Origin: an uncultured Bacteroides sp.
Lineage (GTDB): Bacteria; Bacteroidota; Bacteroidia; Bacteroidales; Bacteroidaceae
NCBI RefSeq assembly: GCF_963677685.1
Contig: NZ_OY782186.1
Coordinates: forward strand, 1,612,001 to 1,676,000
Length of the DNA stretch: 64,000 nucleotides
Reading direction: 5' to 3'
This document shows, one piece after another, positions 18,423 to 27,992 of this stretch. The position numbers were made by a program, and so were the translations under genes. Under the pieces are notes generated by a model. That model saw only the letters and a program-made list of their open reading frames with translations. It searched no databases and was not told where the DNA came from. The stretch's first letter is position 1. Every line of letters begins with the position of its first letter.

Positions 18423-19613
18423 TTAATTTTTCCCGCAACAGTGTTTATACTTTTTCCCACTTCCGCAAGGACAAGGGTCATTTCTACCTATTTTAGGATC
18501 AGTATTTATCACTTGCTTTACATTTTTACTAGGACGTAGCGAAGATATATCGTCGCCATTTTTGCTCCTTGGATAGAAGTCGAGAGGGAAATTGGTGAGA
18601 AAATCTTTATCGCCGCATTCTTCAGTTATTTGAGTAGCTGAATACCCTTTTAATATCCATAAAGGGACGTGTTTCATCATTTCTGTGATAATTTTTATTA
18701 CGGATTGATAATAACTCTCTTGTTTTGCTTTAGGGATAAAATACTCAGAGCGTGTAATAATCATTCCCGCGATGATTTGTGAGAATCCTTCCTCTTGGTT
18801 AGTACCAATCCATGCGGAACTAGTCCATTGCTGTATCTCTTTTTCGGATAGATTAAGGTCTTTCAAAAGTTCGCAGAATTTTTTTATTTGCTTAGTGTTA
18901 GGAGGCATCGGAAAATCTGACTCTCCAGCATTCATTATTTGTGCCTTGGTGAACTGGGCTGGAATAAGATTTCTACGGTAATCTCTTTCCATTAAGCATA
19001 AGTCAATGTTTCTGATATAGGGTGAAAAGTATAACTCTTCATCAGGTGTTTTGGAAGCTATGCTGGATAGTAAATAAGAATTTTGTATAGTTTCCTCTAC
19101 TTCTTCATTCGTAATTTCTGGCAAATCTTTCCGACAGTATTCTATTATTTCTTCTTTTGTCAGTGTGCCATAGAGATTTATTACCCCTAAAATAAATTGT
19201 TCCTGTTCTCTCTTTTTTTTACGGTTGTAGTAACTACTTACAAAATGGTCGATAACGGGCAGTAAAGCTTTTCCAAGATCATCGCTTATGAACTCTACAT
19301 CTAATTTCCCTTGAAATCTGAAGTTAGATAACCCTATTTGTGCAATGCAATCTTCGGCCATAATCAGACGATTCATTGTTACTTGAAATTTTTTGTGATG
19401 AACCATCTGCTGTAATTTGAGCACTTCTTTTTCCGGTATTCTTTCTAGCAATTTTAGTGGAGAGTTCAATATCGTATGGGCTACTTCGTGGGCGAGGTCA
19501 CTCTTTTTTTTACTGCTATTTATTTTGATTTTAAGATACTTTGCATTGTTTATAATGGATGCTTTTGTACCTTGCATCAGCATTTTTACTAGTGTTACTT
19601 CATGTCCTACCAT
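18423..19613 (-). CDS. SEC-C zinc-motif protein of unknown function
   Basis: This 396-residue soluble, probably cytoplasmic protein ends in a textbook SEC-C motif, [19 protein letters not shown], with zinc ligands Cys381, Cys383, Cys392 and Cys393. The rest matches no family I can name. The protein has a full-length relative at 34649-35767 with the same block order ([50 protein letters not shown]), which supports a shared helical body. The start at 19613 is chosen because it aligns with the relative's N-terminus, and a near-consensus -7 box (CATATTTG, 19647-19654) lies just upstream of it. In other proteins SEC-C mediates protein or nucleic-acid contact. The role here is open. Confidence 0.8.
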   Translation of the reverse strand: MVGHEVTLVKMLMQGTKASIINNAKYLKIKINSSKKKSDLAHEVAHTILNSPLKLLERIPEKEVLKLQQMVHHKKFQVTMNRLIMAEDCIAQIGLSNFRFQGKLDVEFISDDLGKALLPVIDHFVSSYYNRKKKREQEQFILGVINLYGTLTKEEIIEYCRKDLPEITNEEVEETIQNSYLLSSIASKTPDEELYFSPYIRNIDLCLMERDYRRNLIPAQFTKAQIMNAGESDFPMPPNTKQIKKFCELLKDLNLSEKEIQQWTSSAWIGTNQEEGFSQIIAGMIITRSEYFIPKAKQESYYQSVIKIITEMMKHVPLWILKGYSATQITEECGDKDFLTNFPLDFYPRSKNGDDISSLRPSKNVKQVINTDPKIGRNDPCPCGSGKKYKHCCGKN

Positions 19614-19678
19614 ATCTTTGTTTGTTTTTTTATAAAGACTTAAACACAAATATGGTAAAAAAAATGTTTTTTTGCCAA

Positions 19679-20992
19679 TTAATAGATATGATTTCCTACT
19701 GCAATGTTCAATTTTAACAAACAGACCTGATAATCTAGCGTTGATTTAAGAAGTTGGAGTCTAGATTCTGAAACAGTTGTTTCAGAATCTAGCAGATCTA
19801 AATTAGTGATTGCACCTGTTTTAAAACTGATTTTAGCCAATTCGTATGCTTGAGTTGCTTGGGAGAGTTGTAGCTTAAATTGTATTACCTTTTTTTTAGA
19901 AGCTTCAACGCCGGACTCTGCTTCTATGACTTCGTTGGTAATGTTTCGGCGGATTATTTCCGTTTCATATTTCGAACTCGTTAAATTTGATTTGGATATT
20001 AGCAGATTATTTTTAGTTTTCTTTGCATCAAATAGAGGAATTTTAATTCCCACTCCTACTGCAAAATTTCCTCGTAATTCTTTGAGGTCGGGTGAATATC
20101 CGTTTTTATATCCGGCGGATGCAAAGGCGTTGATGCTTGGATTATTACTTGCTTTTATTGCAGAATAATTTAACTTTTCCAACTCTGTTTGCTTTCTAGC
20201 TTTTTTCATTTCCTCCCGATGTTCCATTGCATATGTAACAGGGTTTTCGCTCATGTTCATATTTCCTAAATAAGAAATACCTTTGACTTTATGTGGCGTT
20301 TCTTCAGGAAGCCCTAAAAGCGTATTTAATGTGGAGAGCTGATTTTTAATATTTGCAATCAAGTCATATTTTTGGCTTTCTATAGTTGAAATTTTAACTT
20401 GTGTGGTGAGAATTTCATATTTAGTTGCCGATCCGGTACTTTTCTTTTTTTGTATAGATTTTAAATGGTCTTGCAAATTTTCTAGTTCTTCATTTTTAAT
20501 ATCGATGGCGTTTTGCAGATATACGAGTGCATAATAATTGTTCATCACCGTTGTGGAGAGTGATTTTTTTATTTGCTCAATGGAGACTTCATCAATTTCT
20601 TTTTTTTTCTTTTCCACTCTGACATTTTTAGAGGTCTTTTGAAAATCGTAGATTGTTTGATTGATATCTACTTCTGCTCTATAATTGTCATACGGGTTTA
20701 ATTGAAAAGTTCCAAGTGACGGTAGAGATACTTTTGAAGAAGGACCTAATCTAGTATAAGAAGCATTTAAGTCGGCTGTTGGCAAATAAGATGCTTGCGC
20801 TAGTTTAATGTGTGCATTTGCTCTGTTGAGTGTTTCTTCTGCGTCCTTCACCGATGGATGATTGTTGATCACTTCCTGCATGATCTCTTGTAATGAAAGT
20901 GAATCTGTATTTTCTTGGGCTTGGATTTTGGCATGGTATCCTGTTAATGCTGCAAGTACTAAAAAAGCTGTTTTAAATATTTGTTTAGCCAT
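19679..20992 (-). CDS. TolC-family outer membrane efflux protein
   Basis: This 437-residue protein has a signal peptide ending KIQAQ and the duplicated coiled-coil/beta-strand layout of TolC-type channels ([22 protein letters not shown] in the first half, [23 protein letters not shown] in the second). It forms the outer membrane exit duct. It lies last in a minus-strand unit after MFS and HlyD genes (12-base gap to the MFS gene), so a tripartite EmrAB-TolC-like pump is encoded together. A Bacteroidota-style conserved ending, [19 protein letters not shown], is present. Confidence 0.93.
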   Translation of the reverse strand: MAKQIFKTAFLVLAALTGYHAKIQAQENTDSLSLQEIMQEVINNHPSVKDAEETLNRANAHIKLAQASYLPTADLNASYTRLGPSSKVSLPSLGTFQLNPYDNYRAEVDINQTIYDFQKTSKNVRVEKKKKEIDEVSIEQIKKSLSTTVMNNYYALVYLQNAIDIKNEELENLQDHLKSIQKKKSTGSATKYEILTTQVKISTIESQKYDLIANIKNQLSTLNTLLGLPEETPHKVKGISYLGNMNMSENPVTYAMEHREEMKKARKQTELEKLNYSAIKASNNPSINAFASAGYKNGYSPDLKELRGNFAVGVGIKIPLFDAKKTKNNLLISKSNLTSSKYETEIIRRNITNEVIEAESGVEASKKKVIQFKLQLSQATQAYELAKISFKTGAITNLDLLDSETTVSESRLQLLKSTLDYQVCLLKLNIAVGNHIY

Positions 20993-21004
20993 AATGTTTT
21001 TTTA

Positions 21005-22603
21005 TTATGCGTTTTTTTTCTTTTTACGTAATAATAGAGCAGGGCTTCCACCGAGTAGGGTTATTATTGCTACTAACAGGAAGTCATCATCTACTCCTTC
21101 TATATATGCTTGTTTCTCTATATGTGAAACTAGCAATACTTGCCCTTGCTGGGCTGCTTTAGCTGGTGTGCTACCAACTTGTTTCTCTGCAAAATGCTGC
21201 AAGCCACTTGTTACTTCCTTATATATAGGAGCATTAGCATTGAGTGCTTCACTGTAAAGTTGACTGTGGTAAGTAACGCGGCTTGTTAATACGGTAGTTA
21301 ATATAGCTACTCCCAGACTTCCTCCGATTTGGCGCACCGTATTGGTTACTCCTGATGCCTGAGCCATTTTATCACGTGGTATCTGCGATAGCGATATTGT
21401 ATTTAATGGAGTAAAGATGATGCCCATGGCAAATCCTCTCAAATATAGCCCCAACATGATATAAGGTCTTTCGGTCAGATATGAAAAGGAGGAGTTTACA
21501 TAAAAACTGAGTGTTAGTAATAATACTCCCGTTATAATGATCCATTTAGGATTTATCTTATTAGCAAGAAAACCAGAAGTAGGTGACATGGCACCTTGTA
21601 TGATTCCTACAGGAAGAAACACTGCTCCGGCTTGTAGCGCTGTATATCCTAATGAGTTTTGCAGATAAAGTGGTAGTAGGAAGGTACTACCAAACATACC
21701 AATACTGAATAAGAGCATAACCAGTGAGCTGATTCCGAAATTTCGGTTACCTAGTAAACGTAAATCCAACAGTGGTTCCTTTACAGTCAGTTCCTGAGTA
21801 ATGAATACAATCATGCCTATAAAGGAGATGGCGAAACATACTAAAATATATGGAGCACCCCAACCTTCGGAATTTGTAGCTGTGTTTCCTTGTGATAATG
21901 CATATAAGAGTAACGGTAAGAAGATAGTTGCCGAAATGAATCCTATCATATCAAACTTGCGTACTTTTTTATTCTTATACTCACTTTGAATAATCACAGT
22001 AGCGGCCATGCCAAGAATACCGATAGGCACATTCACGTCGAATATTAACTGCCAAGTGAAATTATCTACCAGATAGCCTCCGATGAGCGGTCCGAAAGAG
22101 ACGGATGCTGCTGCTGCGATGGCCCAAAAACCTAGTGCTATTCCTCTTTGCTTAGGAGGAAACTCTCTGGATATGATAGCCATGCCTAAAGGCTGAACAG
22201 CTCCTGCACCAAACCCTTGAATTACCCTCGAAAAGATTAGCATATCTTCATTTCCTGACATCCCGCAAAGCAGAGAACCTAGTGTGAAGAATAGTAATCC
22301 GAAGAAATAGATTCGTTTATAACCGAACTTATCAGCCATCCATCCTGATGTGGGGAGCATTACAGCCATGGCTAACATATAAGCTGTTGAAACCCATTCT
22401 ATCTTGTCGATGCCTACTCCGAATGAGGTCATTATCTTGGGCAAAGCTACATTGACAATGGTTGAATCGAGCACTGCCATGAACGTTCCGATCATGATAT
22501 TCCCCAATAACCACCATTTGTAATTTATATTTTGAGGGTGGAAAGCCGATTCCCGATTCCTCATTTTTTTCCGGAAACGGTGAGCAATCGTCGCTTTTTT
22601 CAT
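21005..22603 (-). CDS. DHA2-family MFS drug:H+ antiporter (EmrB-like)
   Basis: This inner membrane transporter has 532 residues and about 14 membrane segments, the DHA2 (EmrB/QacA) layout. VLDSTIVNVALPKI is motif D1, SGWMADKFGYKR is motif A in loop 2-3, and the stretch around residues 152-175 ending FGPLIGGYLVD is motif C, the mark of antiporters. It would drive export of hydrophobic compounds using the proton gradient, with the HlyD-type protein (2-base gap upstream) and the TolC protein (downstream). The substrate cannot be told. TetR control suggests induction by a toxic ligand such as a bile salt or drug, which is inference. Confidence 0.94.
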   Translation of the reverse strand: MKKATIAHRFRKKMRNRESAFHPQNINYKWWLLGNIMIGTFMAVLDSTIVNVALPKIMTSFGVGIDKIEWVSTAYMLAMAVMLPTSGWMADKFGYKRIYFFGLLFFTLGSLLCGMSGNEDMLIFSRVIQGFGAGAVQPLGMAIISREFPPKQRGIALGFWAIAAAASVSFGPLIGGYLVDNFTWQLIFDVNVPIGILGMAATVIIQSEYKNKKVRKFDMIGFISATIFLPLLLYALSQGNTATNSEGWGAPYILVCFAISFIGMIVFITQELTVKEPLLDLRLLGNRNFGISSLVMLLFSIGMFGSTFLLPLYLQNSLGYTALQAGAVFLPVGIIQGAMSPTSGFLANKINPKWIIITGVLLLTLSFYVNSSFSYLTERPYIMLGLYLRGFAMGIIFTPLNTISLSQIPRDKMAQASGVTNTVRQIGGSLGVAILTTVLTSRVTYHSQLYSEALNANAPIYKEVTSGLQHFAEKQVGSTPAKAAQQGQVLLVSHIEKQAYIEGVDDDFLLVAIITLLGGSPALLLRKKKKNA

Positions 22604-22605
22604 GT

Positions 22606-23613
22606 TTAGTCTTTAATTATTTTTACAACAACGGACATTCCTGCCAAAAGATTATATCTACTTAATGGCGAATGATCTTCTGTTTCATCAATTGAAATTT
22701 TTAGAGGCACTCTTTGAGTTGTTTTGGTGAAGTTACCCGAAGCATTGTTTGGTGGGATTAGCGAAAACTGCGAAGCAGTGTTAGAACTCATCTGTATTAT
22801 TTTGCCCATAAACGTAACGTCCGGATAAGCATCGATTTCCAATTTAGCCTTTTGTCCGAGATATAATCCTGCCATTTTAGTCTCTTCGAGGTAGACCTCA
22901 ACCCAAAGTTTATGAATGTTGGTTACTGTTATTACGGCTTGTCCTGGTTGGGTAACATCTCCATCAAGTAACCATTTCTTTGCTACTATGCCATCAATAG
23001 GGGCATAAAGACGTGTATTCTTTAATTGAGCTGAAATAACTTCAATTTGCGCCTTGGTAGTCTCAATAGCAGCGATAGCTGCACTTATTTGCGCATGCGA
23101 TACCTGCAATTGTGTTTTGCTTGCAATCAGTTGCGCTTTGGCTGCTTCACAGGCTTTTTGAATATGGTCGTATTGCTCTTTGGAAATGACATCTCCTTCG
23201 TATTGCTCCTTAGCTCTGATAAAATCTTCTTGTGCTTTGGCAGCATTTATTTCAAGAACTTTTATGTTTTTCTTGTCATAAGCAAATTTAGCTTCAGATT
23301 GTATTTGAGATACTTTGGCTTGTTGTAAGCTGGCGATAGCTTGCAATTTCTGAGTATGTAATTCTGTGCTATCTAGTTCTGCTATCAGAGCACCTTTATG
23401 CACACTGTCTCCTTCTTCAAAATAAATGTGATTGATGCGCCCTAATATTTTGGAACTAATAGCATAGTTGTCTGAATCAATATGCGCGTCATCTGTGGAA
23501 ATGTATTTAGTGTACTCTATGTACCAATAAAAGCCCCCACTTACCACTAAAACAATTGCGATCATCAAGGGTATATACGCTTTTATCCCTTTACTTTTTT
23601 TTTCTGTATTCAT
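22606..23613 (-). CDS. HlyD/EmrA-type membrane fusion protein
   Basis: This 335-residue periplasmic adaptor has one N-terminal membrane anchor (about residues 11-30) and a barrel-sandwich half-motif (ISSKILGRINHIYFEEGDSVHKGALIAELD). A long alpha-hairpin rich in Ala/Gln/Lys follows (about 80-190), then the second half (TRLYAPIDGIVAKKWLLDGDVTQPGQAVITV) and a beta-barrel domain. This is the EmrA pattern and fits the DHA2 pump directly downstream. The 67-base gap from the tetR stop contains a short direct repeat, AATAGGTAT, but no clear promoter, so the gene is probably cotranscribed with tetR. Confidence 0.93.
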   Translation of the reverse strand: MNTEKKSKGIKAYIPLMIAIVLVVSGGFYWYIEYTKYISTDDAHIDSDNYAISSKILGRINHIYFEEGDSVHKGALIAELDSTELHTQKLQAIASLQQAKVSQIQSEAKFAYDKKNIKVLEINAAKAQEDFIRAKEQYEGDVISKEQYDHIQKACEAAKAQLIASKTQLQVSHAQISAAIAAIETTKAQIEVISAQLKNTRLYAPIDGIVAKKWLLDGDVTQPGQAVITVTNIHKLWVEVYLEETKMAGLYLGQKAKLEIDAYPDVTFMGKIIQMSSNTASQFSLIPPNNASGNFTKTTQRVPLKISIDETEDHSPLSRYNLLAGMSVVVKIIKD

Positions 23614-23680
23614 ACCTATTTTTCTTGTTACCTATACCTATTTTATTGTGAAAAACGAACTAGTGATAATGAATGTTTCT

Positions 23681-24307
23681 TTACCTTTTTATTAATGACC
23701 GGATAAACATTTCAACGAATGATTTTATTTTTTTGTCTAGTGCTGCATATTCCGTATCTTCCAAGTAGAAAATATCTTTGTGTTTTAAGAAAGATGCGCT
23801 TAATCCTTTTATTATATCTAGCAATAATTCTGCTGTTTCGTTAACATCTTGATTCTCAAAAGAATCGTTTTTTATTCCATAACGTAAGATCTCACTAATT
23901 AAAGATATTTCCTGTATTTTAAAGACGTCCCATTGTTTATGAATCATCGTATGAAACTCTGATATACCTTGATTATGACGAAAACGACTCAGATTCAACA
24001 GGGTTCGGAAATACGATAACCTGATATTTGCATATTCCCGAATCATTTGGCTCGGATCAGAGAGAGAGGTTACTTTCTCGTTGACCATACGTATCAATAT
24101 GTCATGCTCTTTTTGTATCACGGCAATATAAAGGTGCTCTTTATCAGGGAAGTAGTAATAAAGTGAACCTTTTGACATGTTGAGGTCGGAGGCTATCTCG
24201 TTCATTGTCGTTTTTTCAAAGCCATATAATCCAAAACGATTTTGAGCTGCTTCAATAATAAGCGAAATTTTCTCGGGGCATTCTCCTGTATGTGTGATAC
24301 TGACCAT
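23681..24307 (-). CDS. TetR/AcrR-family transcriptional regulator
   Basis: This 208-residue regulator has an N-terminal TetR DNA-binding domain: AAQNRFGLYGFEKTTMNEIASDLNMSKGSLYYYFPDKEHLY (about residues 19-60) includes the helix-turn-helix and the typical YYYFPDKE turn. The C-terminal part, rich in helices, would bind a ligand. It is the first gene of the efflux operon, and an 11-bp inverted repeat lies 29 bases upstream of its start. Both facts point to autoregulated repression of the whole pump operon, relieved by a pump substrate. The inducer is unknown. Confidence 0.92.
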   Translation of the reverse strand: MVSITHTGECPEKISLIIEAAQNRFGLYGFEKTTMNEIASDLNMSKGSLYYYFPDKEHLYIAVIQKEHDILIRMVNEKVTSLSDPSQMIREYANIRLSYFRTLLNLSRFRHNQGISEFHTMIHKQWDVFKIQEISLISEILRYGIKNDSFENQDVNETAELLLDIIKGLSASFLKHKDIFYLEDTEYAALDKKIKSFVEMFIRSLIKR

Positions 24308-24335
24308 CTGTATAAATAATTTATATATTGATCTA

Positions 24336-24362
24336 TTTGACCAATTTGTTTAATTGGTCAAA
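24336..24362. promoter_or_regulatory. Palindromic operator of the TetR-regulated efflux operon
   Basis: TTTGACCAATT (24336-24346) is the exact reverse complement of AATTGGTCAAA (24352-24362), separated by 5 bases. It is symmetric, long and placed upstream of tetR, as expected for a TetR-family operator. It has no T-tract and so does not look like a terminator. Confidence 0.72.
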
Positions 24363-24539
24363 AGTAGAGCTTATTTTTTTTATAATTTCATATAATGTCC
24401 TATAAAGTGCGTTTCTATAACAATAATTAAGATATGAAGGCGCTTTTGATCTATTTCGCCTTAATTAATAATCCATACTATTGGTTTTAATCAAGATCAG
24501 ATATATCTTGTTTGTCTTAAAATTGTAATATAGTTGTCC

Positions 24540-24547
24540 TATCTTTG
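24540..24547 (+). promoter_or_regulatory. -7 box for clostripain-like gene
   Basis: TATCTTTG fits TAnnTTTG, 27 bases before the ATG at 24575. TTG-containing sequences lie upstream, but none has ideal spacing. Confidence 0.58.
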
Positions 24548-24574
24548 TCGAATTAACTAAATGGATATAGAGTC

Positions 24575-25780
24575 ATGAAAATGAAGTTCATTCGGCTTCT
24601 CTGTTTTTGTCTTCTTCTAAGTAATTTGTCTCTTTTCACAGCTTGTTCCACTGATGCCGGTGATCCACCAATAATACCGGTTTCTTATACTGTGTTAATC
24701 TATATGGCTGCTGATAATTCTATGGATTCAGAAGTAGATTATACTCTAAAGGAACTTAAAGAAGGAATGAGGCATAGTGGAGGTACTACTGTGATTTATC
24801 TGGATAGGCTTGAAGAACCTCCTAGATTGTTCCGAATAACCACAGAAGGAGAAGAAATCTCTTTGAAAAATTATCAGGAAGAGAACTCTGCCGATGCGGC
24901 AACTTTGCTTCGGGTTATAAACGATACTAAAGAATTGATTCCTTCTGATAAATTCGGATTGGTGTATTGGTCTCACTCTATGGGGTGGGTTCCTTCAGGA
25001 TATTCAAAAGAGACCCGTGGCATGAATGTTTCGGCATCTTTTCCGCGCACTCGTTATCTAGGCATGGATCAGCATCAAGCAGGCGATGTACAAGATTTAA
25101 CGTTAATGGAGATAGATGAAATGGCTGCTTCTTTACCTGATAATGTGGCAGAATTTATCTTATTTGATGCTTGTATGATGGGGAGTGTGGAAGCTCTTTA
25201 TCAGCTTCGCAATAAGTGTGATTATTTCGTTGTCTCTCCTGCTGAAGTGCTTATGGAGGCTGATTATGATGCTTCAGGTATGCCTTATTCCGATATACTC
25301 CCTGATTTATTTAGAGGTAAAGAAGGATTATTGGAAACTTGTCGAAAATATTATAATCACTATAATAACATGAGTGCAAAGATTTTACGCTCAGCGACTA
25401 TTGCCATGATTGACGCAAGGCAATTGGACGGTTTATATAATGCTGTCGGCAATATACTCAATAATCACTTGTTTGCTATGCAAACATTGAATACCGATGG
25501 TTTGCAAGTATATCACAGAGCTAGTTTGCCTCGAGTTTTTTTTGATTTAGATGATGTCATGAAATTGGTGAGTACTACCGTACAATATCAGATATTCAAA
25601 ACACAACTTGATCAAACAGTGCTTTATAAAGCTTATACAGAGAAATTTGCCGGCGATTTAATTTTGGAGCGTTGTAGCGGTCTGAGTGTTTATGTGCCTC
25701 TTAATAAATGGAAAGATAATAAAGAATATATTTATTATTTCAATTCTTTGGCATGGAGCAAAGTTTACGGAAATAATTAG
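24575..25780 (+). CDS. Clostripain-family (C11) cysteine protease lipoprotein
   Basis: This 401-residue lipoprotein has signal and lipobox LFTAC (Cys24). The mature part has the caspase-like core of peptidase family C11. TVLIYMAADNSMDSEV starts the domain, the catalytic His134 lies in VYWSHSMGW, and the catalytic Cys200 lies in ILFDACMMGSVEALYQL, the pattern of clostripain and the Bacteroides enzyme fragilysin-activating protease fragipain. C11 peptidases cleave after Arg or Lys and often mature by self-cleavage. Target proteins are unknown. The 3' end overlaps that of the convergent ECF sigma gene by 4 bases. Confidence 0.9.
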   Translation: MKMKFIRLLCFCLLLSNLSLFTACSTDAGDPPIIPVSYTVLIYMAADNSMDSEVDYTLKELKEGMRHSGGTTVIYLDRLEEPPRLFRITTEGEEISLKNYQEENSADAATLLRVINDTKELIPSDKFGLVYWSHSMGWVPSGYSKETRGMNVSASFPRTRYLGMDQHQAGDVQDLTLMEIDEMAASLPDNVAEFILFDACMMGSVEALYQLRNKCDYFVVSPAEVLMEADYDASGMPYSDILPDLFRGKEGLLETCRKYYNHYNNMSAKILRSATIAMIDARQLDGLYNAVGNILNNHLFAMQTLNTDGLQVYHRASLPRVFFDLDDVMKLVSTTVQYQIFKTQLDQTVLYKAYTEKFAGDLILERCSGLSVYVPLNKWKDNKEYIYYFNSLAWSKVYGNN

Positions 25781-26457
25781 CGTACTCCTATGAAGGTCAG
25801 AAGTTGGTCTGCCAATCCTGATGCCGAGAGGTATAATAAATTTATTCGAATGAGCAATAATAGCATAATTGCAGATGATTTATGAGGCTTACCTTCATTT
25901 ATGTAATCTTTTAGCAAATGCTTTTTTAAGCTGGAGAGAGTCTTTTTATACCTTTCTCGAACAACTCTTTCGCATATGCCTAGTGTCTCCGCTGTCTTTT
26001 TGGTTGAATAATGTTTGTTCCAGCGTAGTTGGTAGATATCTTGGTGTAATTGAGGGAGTGTGTCGAGTGCTTTTGAGATAACCTGATGAATTTCGTTTTC
26101 TTGTAAATCTTCGAAAACGTGGGTGTATGATAAATTACTATGAATGTCGGCGATGACGTCAGTATCGCTGCTTTCACATCTGCCTTCGGAAGATTTTAAA
26201 TAATCAGTAATACGGAAAGAAAGAATTTTGAGTAAACTCTGCTTTGCCATTCCCGATGCATCTACATGAAATGCGGTAGGAGTATTCCATAAATTTCCCC
26301 AAAATATTTGCATGATATCTTCAGTCGTTTGACTGTTTTGGGTGCGGTTATACGTCCATTTTATGAACAGGCGATTGTAGCGTGCATACATGATATTGAA
26401 TGCATCATAGTCTCGTTCAGCTATTCTTACTAGTAATTCACTATCGGAAGTAGTCAT
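25777..26457 (-). CDS. ECF RNA polymerase sigma factor with hydrophobic C-tail
   Basis: This ECF sigma factor has region 2 (about residues 16-85, DYDAFNIMYARYNRLFIKW then TEDIMQIFWGNLW) and region 4 (about 128-180, LDTLPQLHQDIYQLRWNKHYSTKKTAETL then CERVVRERYKKTLSSLKK). After region 4 it adds about 33 residues that are strongly hydrophobic (AIMLLLLIRINLLYLSA), long enough for a membrane or protein-contact helix. The ATG at 26457 (226 residues) is chosen over 26484 because a -7 box covers 26482-26489. It is divergent from a FecR gene and should control the FecR/TonB-receptor unit at 26647-32617. Confidence 0.9.
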   Translation of the reverse strand: MTTSDSELLVRIAERDYDAFNIMYARYNRLFIKWTYNRTQNSQTTEDIMQIFWGNLWNTPTAFHVDASGMAKQSLLKILSFRITDYLKSSEGRCESSDTDVIADIHSNLSYTHVFEDLQENEIHQVISKALDTLPQLHQDIYQLRWNKHYSTKKTAETLGICERVVRERYKKTLSSLKKHLLKDYINEGKPHKSSAIMLLLLIRINLLYLSASGLADQLLTFIGVR

Positions 26458-26481
26458 AATATGATTTAGTTTTCTTTTGAA

Positions 26482-26489
26482 CAAAACTA
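26482..26489 (-). promoter_or_regulatory. -7 box deciding start of second ECF sigma gene
   Basis: TAGTTTTG on the minus strand fits TAnnTTTG. It overlaps the longer start at 26484 and so supports the ATG at 26457. Confidence 0.5.
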
Positions 26490-26646
26490 CAATTTTCCTT
26501 TTGCATTCATTGTTACAAAAAGATGAATTTATCCCTCTGCGAAAATGTAACTGAATCTTAATAGCTTTTTGTTCCTATTTGGATGCTCTTATCTCGTATA
26601 TCTGTATAGAGGGTTAATTATTATTGAAGATTTTAAAATTCAGAAA

Positions 26647-27768
26647 ATGATAAAAAATAAAATCGAAAAGGAGATACTTAGAGGCAACACTTCTGAAGAT
26701 AAAGTGAGGAGGTTTCTTTTTGTGCATGAGCTGCTTCGTCGTTATGCTAGAGGTGAAACTACAGAGCTTGAAAGAAGGGTTGTAGATGCTTGGCAGATAG
26801 ACGAGAATGAATTTTCCTCTCAAGATAGAAAGAATAAAAAGACTCTTCTTTCTCTTACTGAATTAGATTATATGGACGAATGTATTTATCATAAGGTAGC
26901 GATAAATCAATTGTTCCCTGAAGCAGAGTGGGGCGTTGCGTCAAAGGGTGCTGAAATAATGCTTGCTATGGATGGATTAGAGGGTACTCCGAAATTGAAG
27001 AAAGAGGATACTCTTGTAAATAAAAAGAAGAAGCAAGGATTGGGCATGCGCACCATTCATTTATATGTCGGTATAGCCGCAATGATTGCTATAATAGCTC
27101 TAACTGCCGTATTTAAACATTCTTATCAAGATACCGTCTTTGAATCTCATAACTCCTTGTTGAGTCGACAATTACCGGATGATACTCGTGTACAAATGAA
27201 TCGTGATAGTCGGTTGGTATTAGAGAATGCTTTTAATAATCAGAACCGCTCAGTTGAAATGAGCGGAGAAATCTTTTTTGATGTAGCTAAGAATCCTCGA
27301 AAGCCTTTCATCATAGCTCACAGCGCATTGCAAACCGAGGTTAAGGGAACTTCATTTACCGTTAAGGATTATCCTGAACTTGATGTAAGTACAGTGACGG
27401 TGCGTACTGGCCTGGTAACGGTGAGCAGAGGAGGTAAACAACTAGCTACGCTGCTTCCAAACAAACAGCTTGTTTATCATAAAAATACTGGAGAATATAC
27501 GATACGTGATATGAACTGGAAAGTTTCTGCAGGATGGATACAAGGAGATATCGTGTTGATAGATGCTAATGAAAAGGAATTAGCATTGCGTATTAAGCAA
27601 TATTTTGGTAAGGAGTTGGTGATAGAGGATGAGGCTTTGGGGGGTGATATATGTTTTAACTCAGAATTTGCTCCTAAGGTTACTCTTGCTGAAGTAATGG
27701 ATCGATTGATGCTCGTATATGGTGCACAATATAAAATAGACGGTAGCCGGATTATAGTATACCGGTGA
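26647..27768 (+). CDS. FecR-family anti-sigma factor
   Basis: This protein has about 374 residues from the ATG at 26647. An earlier frame start at 26569 would add a hydrophobic stretch with no family match. The N-terminal cytoplasmic part (about 1-130) is followed by one membrane segment (HLYVGIAAMIAIIALTAVF, about 138-156) and a periplasmic FecR domain (LPDDTRVQMNRDSRLVLENAF, SVEMSGEIFFDVAKNPRKPFII, TEVKGTSFTVKDY). A C-terminal segment carries the WIQGDIVLIDANEKELALRI pattern. It should keep the divergently encoded sigma factor inactive until the receptor at 27993 signals. Confidence 0.9.
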   Translation: MIKNKIEKEILRGNTSEDKVRRFLFVHELLRRYARGETTELERRVVDAWQIDENEFSSQDRKNKKTLLSLTELDYMDECIYHKVAINQLFPEAEWGVASKGAEIMLAMDGLEGTPKLKKEDTLVNKKKKQGLGMRTIHLYVGIAAMIAIIALTAVFKHSYQDTVFESHNSLLSRQLPDDTRVQMNRDSRLVLENAFNNQNRSVEMSGEIFFDVAKNPRKPFIIAHSALQTEVKGTSFTVKDYPELDVSTVTVRTGLVTVSRGGKQLATLLPNKQLVYHKNTGEYTIRDMNWKVSAGWIQGDIVLIDANEKELALRIKQYFGKELVIEDEALGGDICFNSEFAPKVTLAEVMDRLMLVYGAQYKIDGSRIIVYR

Positions 27769-27992
27769 ATCATGATATAGCTTAATCCATAGGAATATGG
27801 GCTAAGTACAAATCAAAACAGAATTTATTGCTTGTAAGTATAATTTCTCTCAAAAAGAGAGGAAAAGGATATTGTTTGCTTAATATCAGCCTCCTTTTTA
27901 TTGGATAATATGTTGATATATAGTGATTTATGATTAAAAATAAGAGTGAAACGAGAATAGTAACCAATAGATTAAATTAACGATTAAACGTA

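Noticed and set aside
24420..24465. Weak inverted repeat AAGGCG/CGCCTT between tetR and the clostripain-like gene
   Set aside because: The stem is only 6 bp with a long loop and sits between divergent promoters. There is no support for a terminator or riboswitch.
27782..27967. 61-residue minus-strand frame in the fecR-receptor gap
   Set aside because: It has no ribosome site, family match or signal peptide. The region is AT-rich noncoding sequence.
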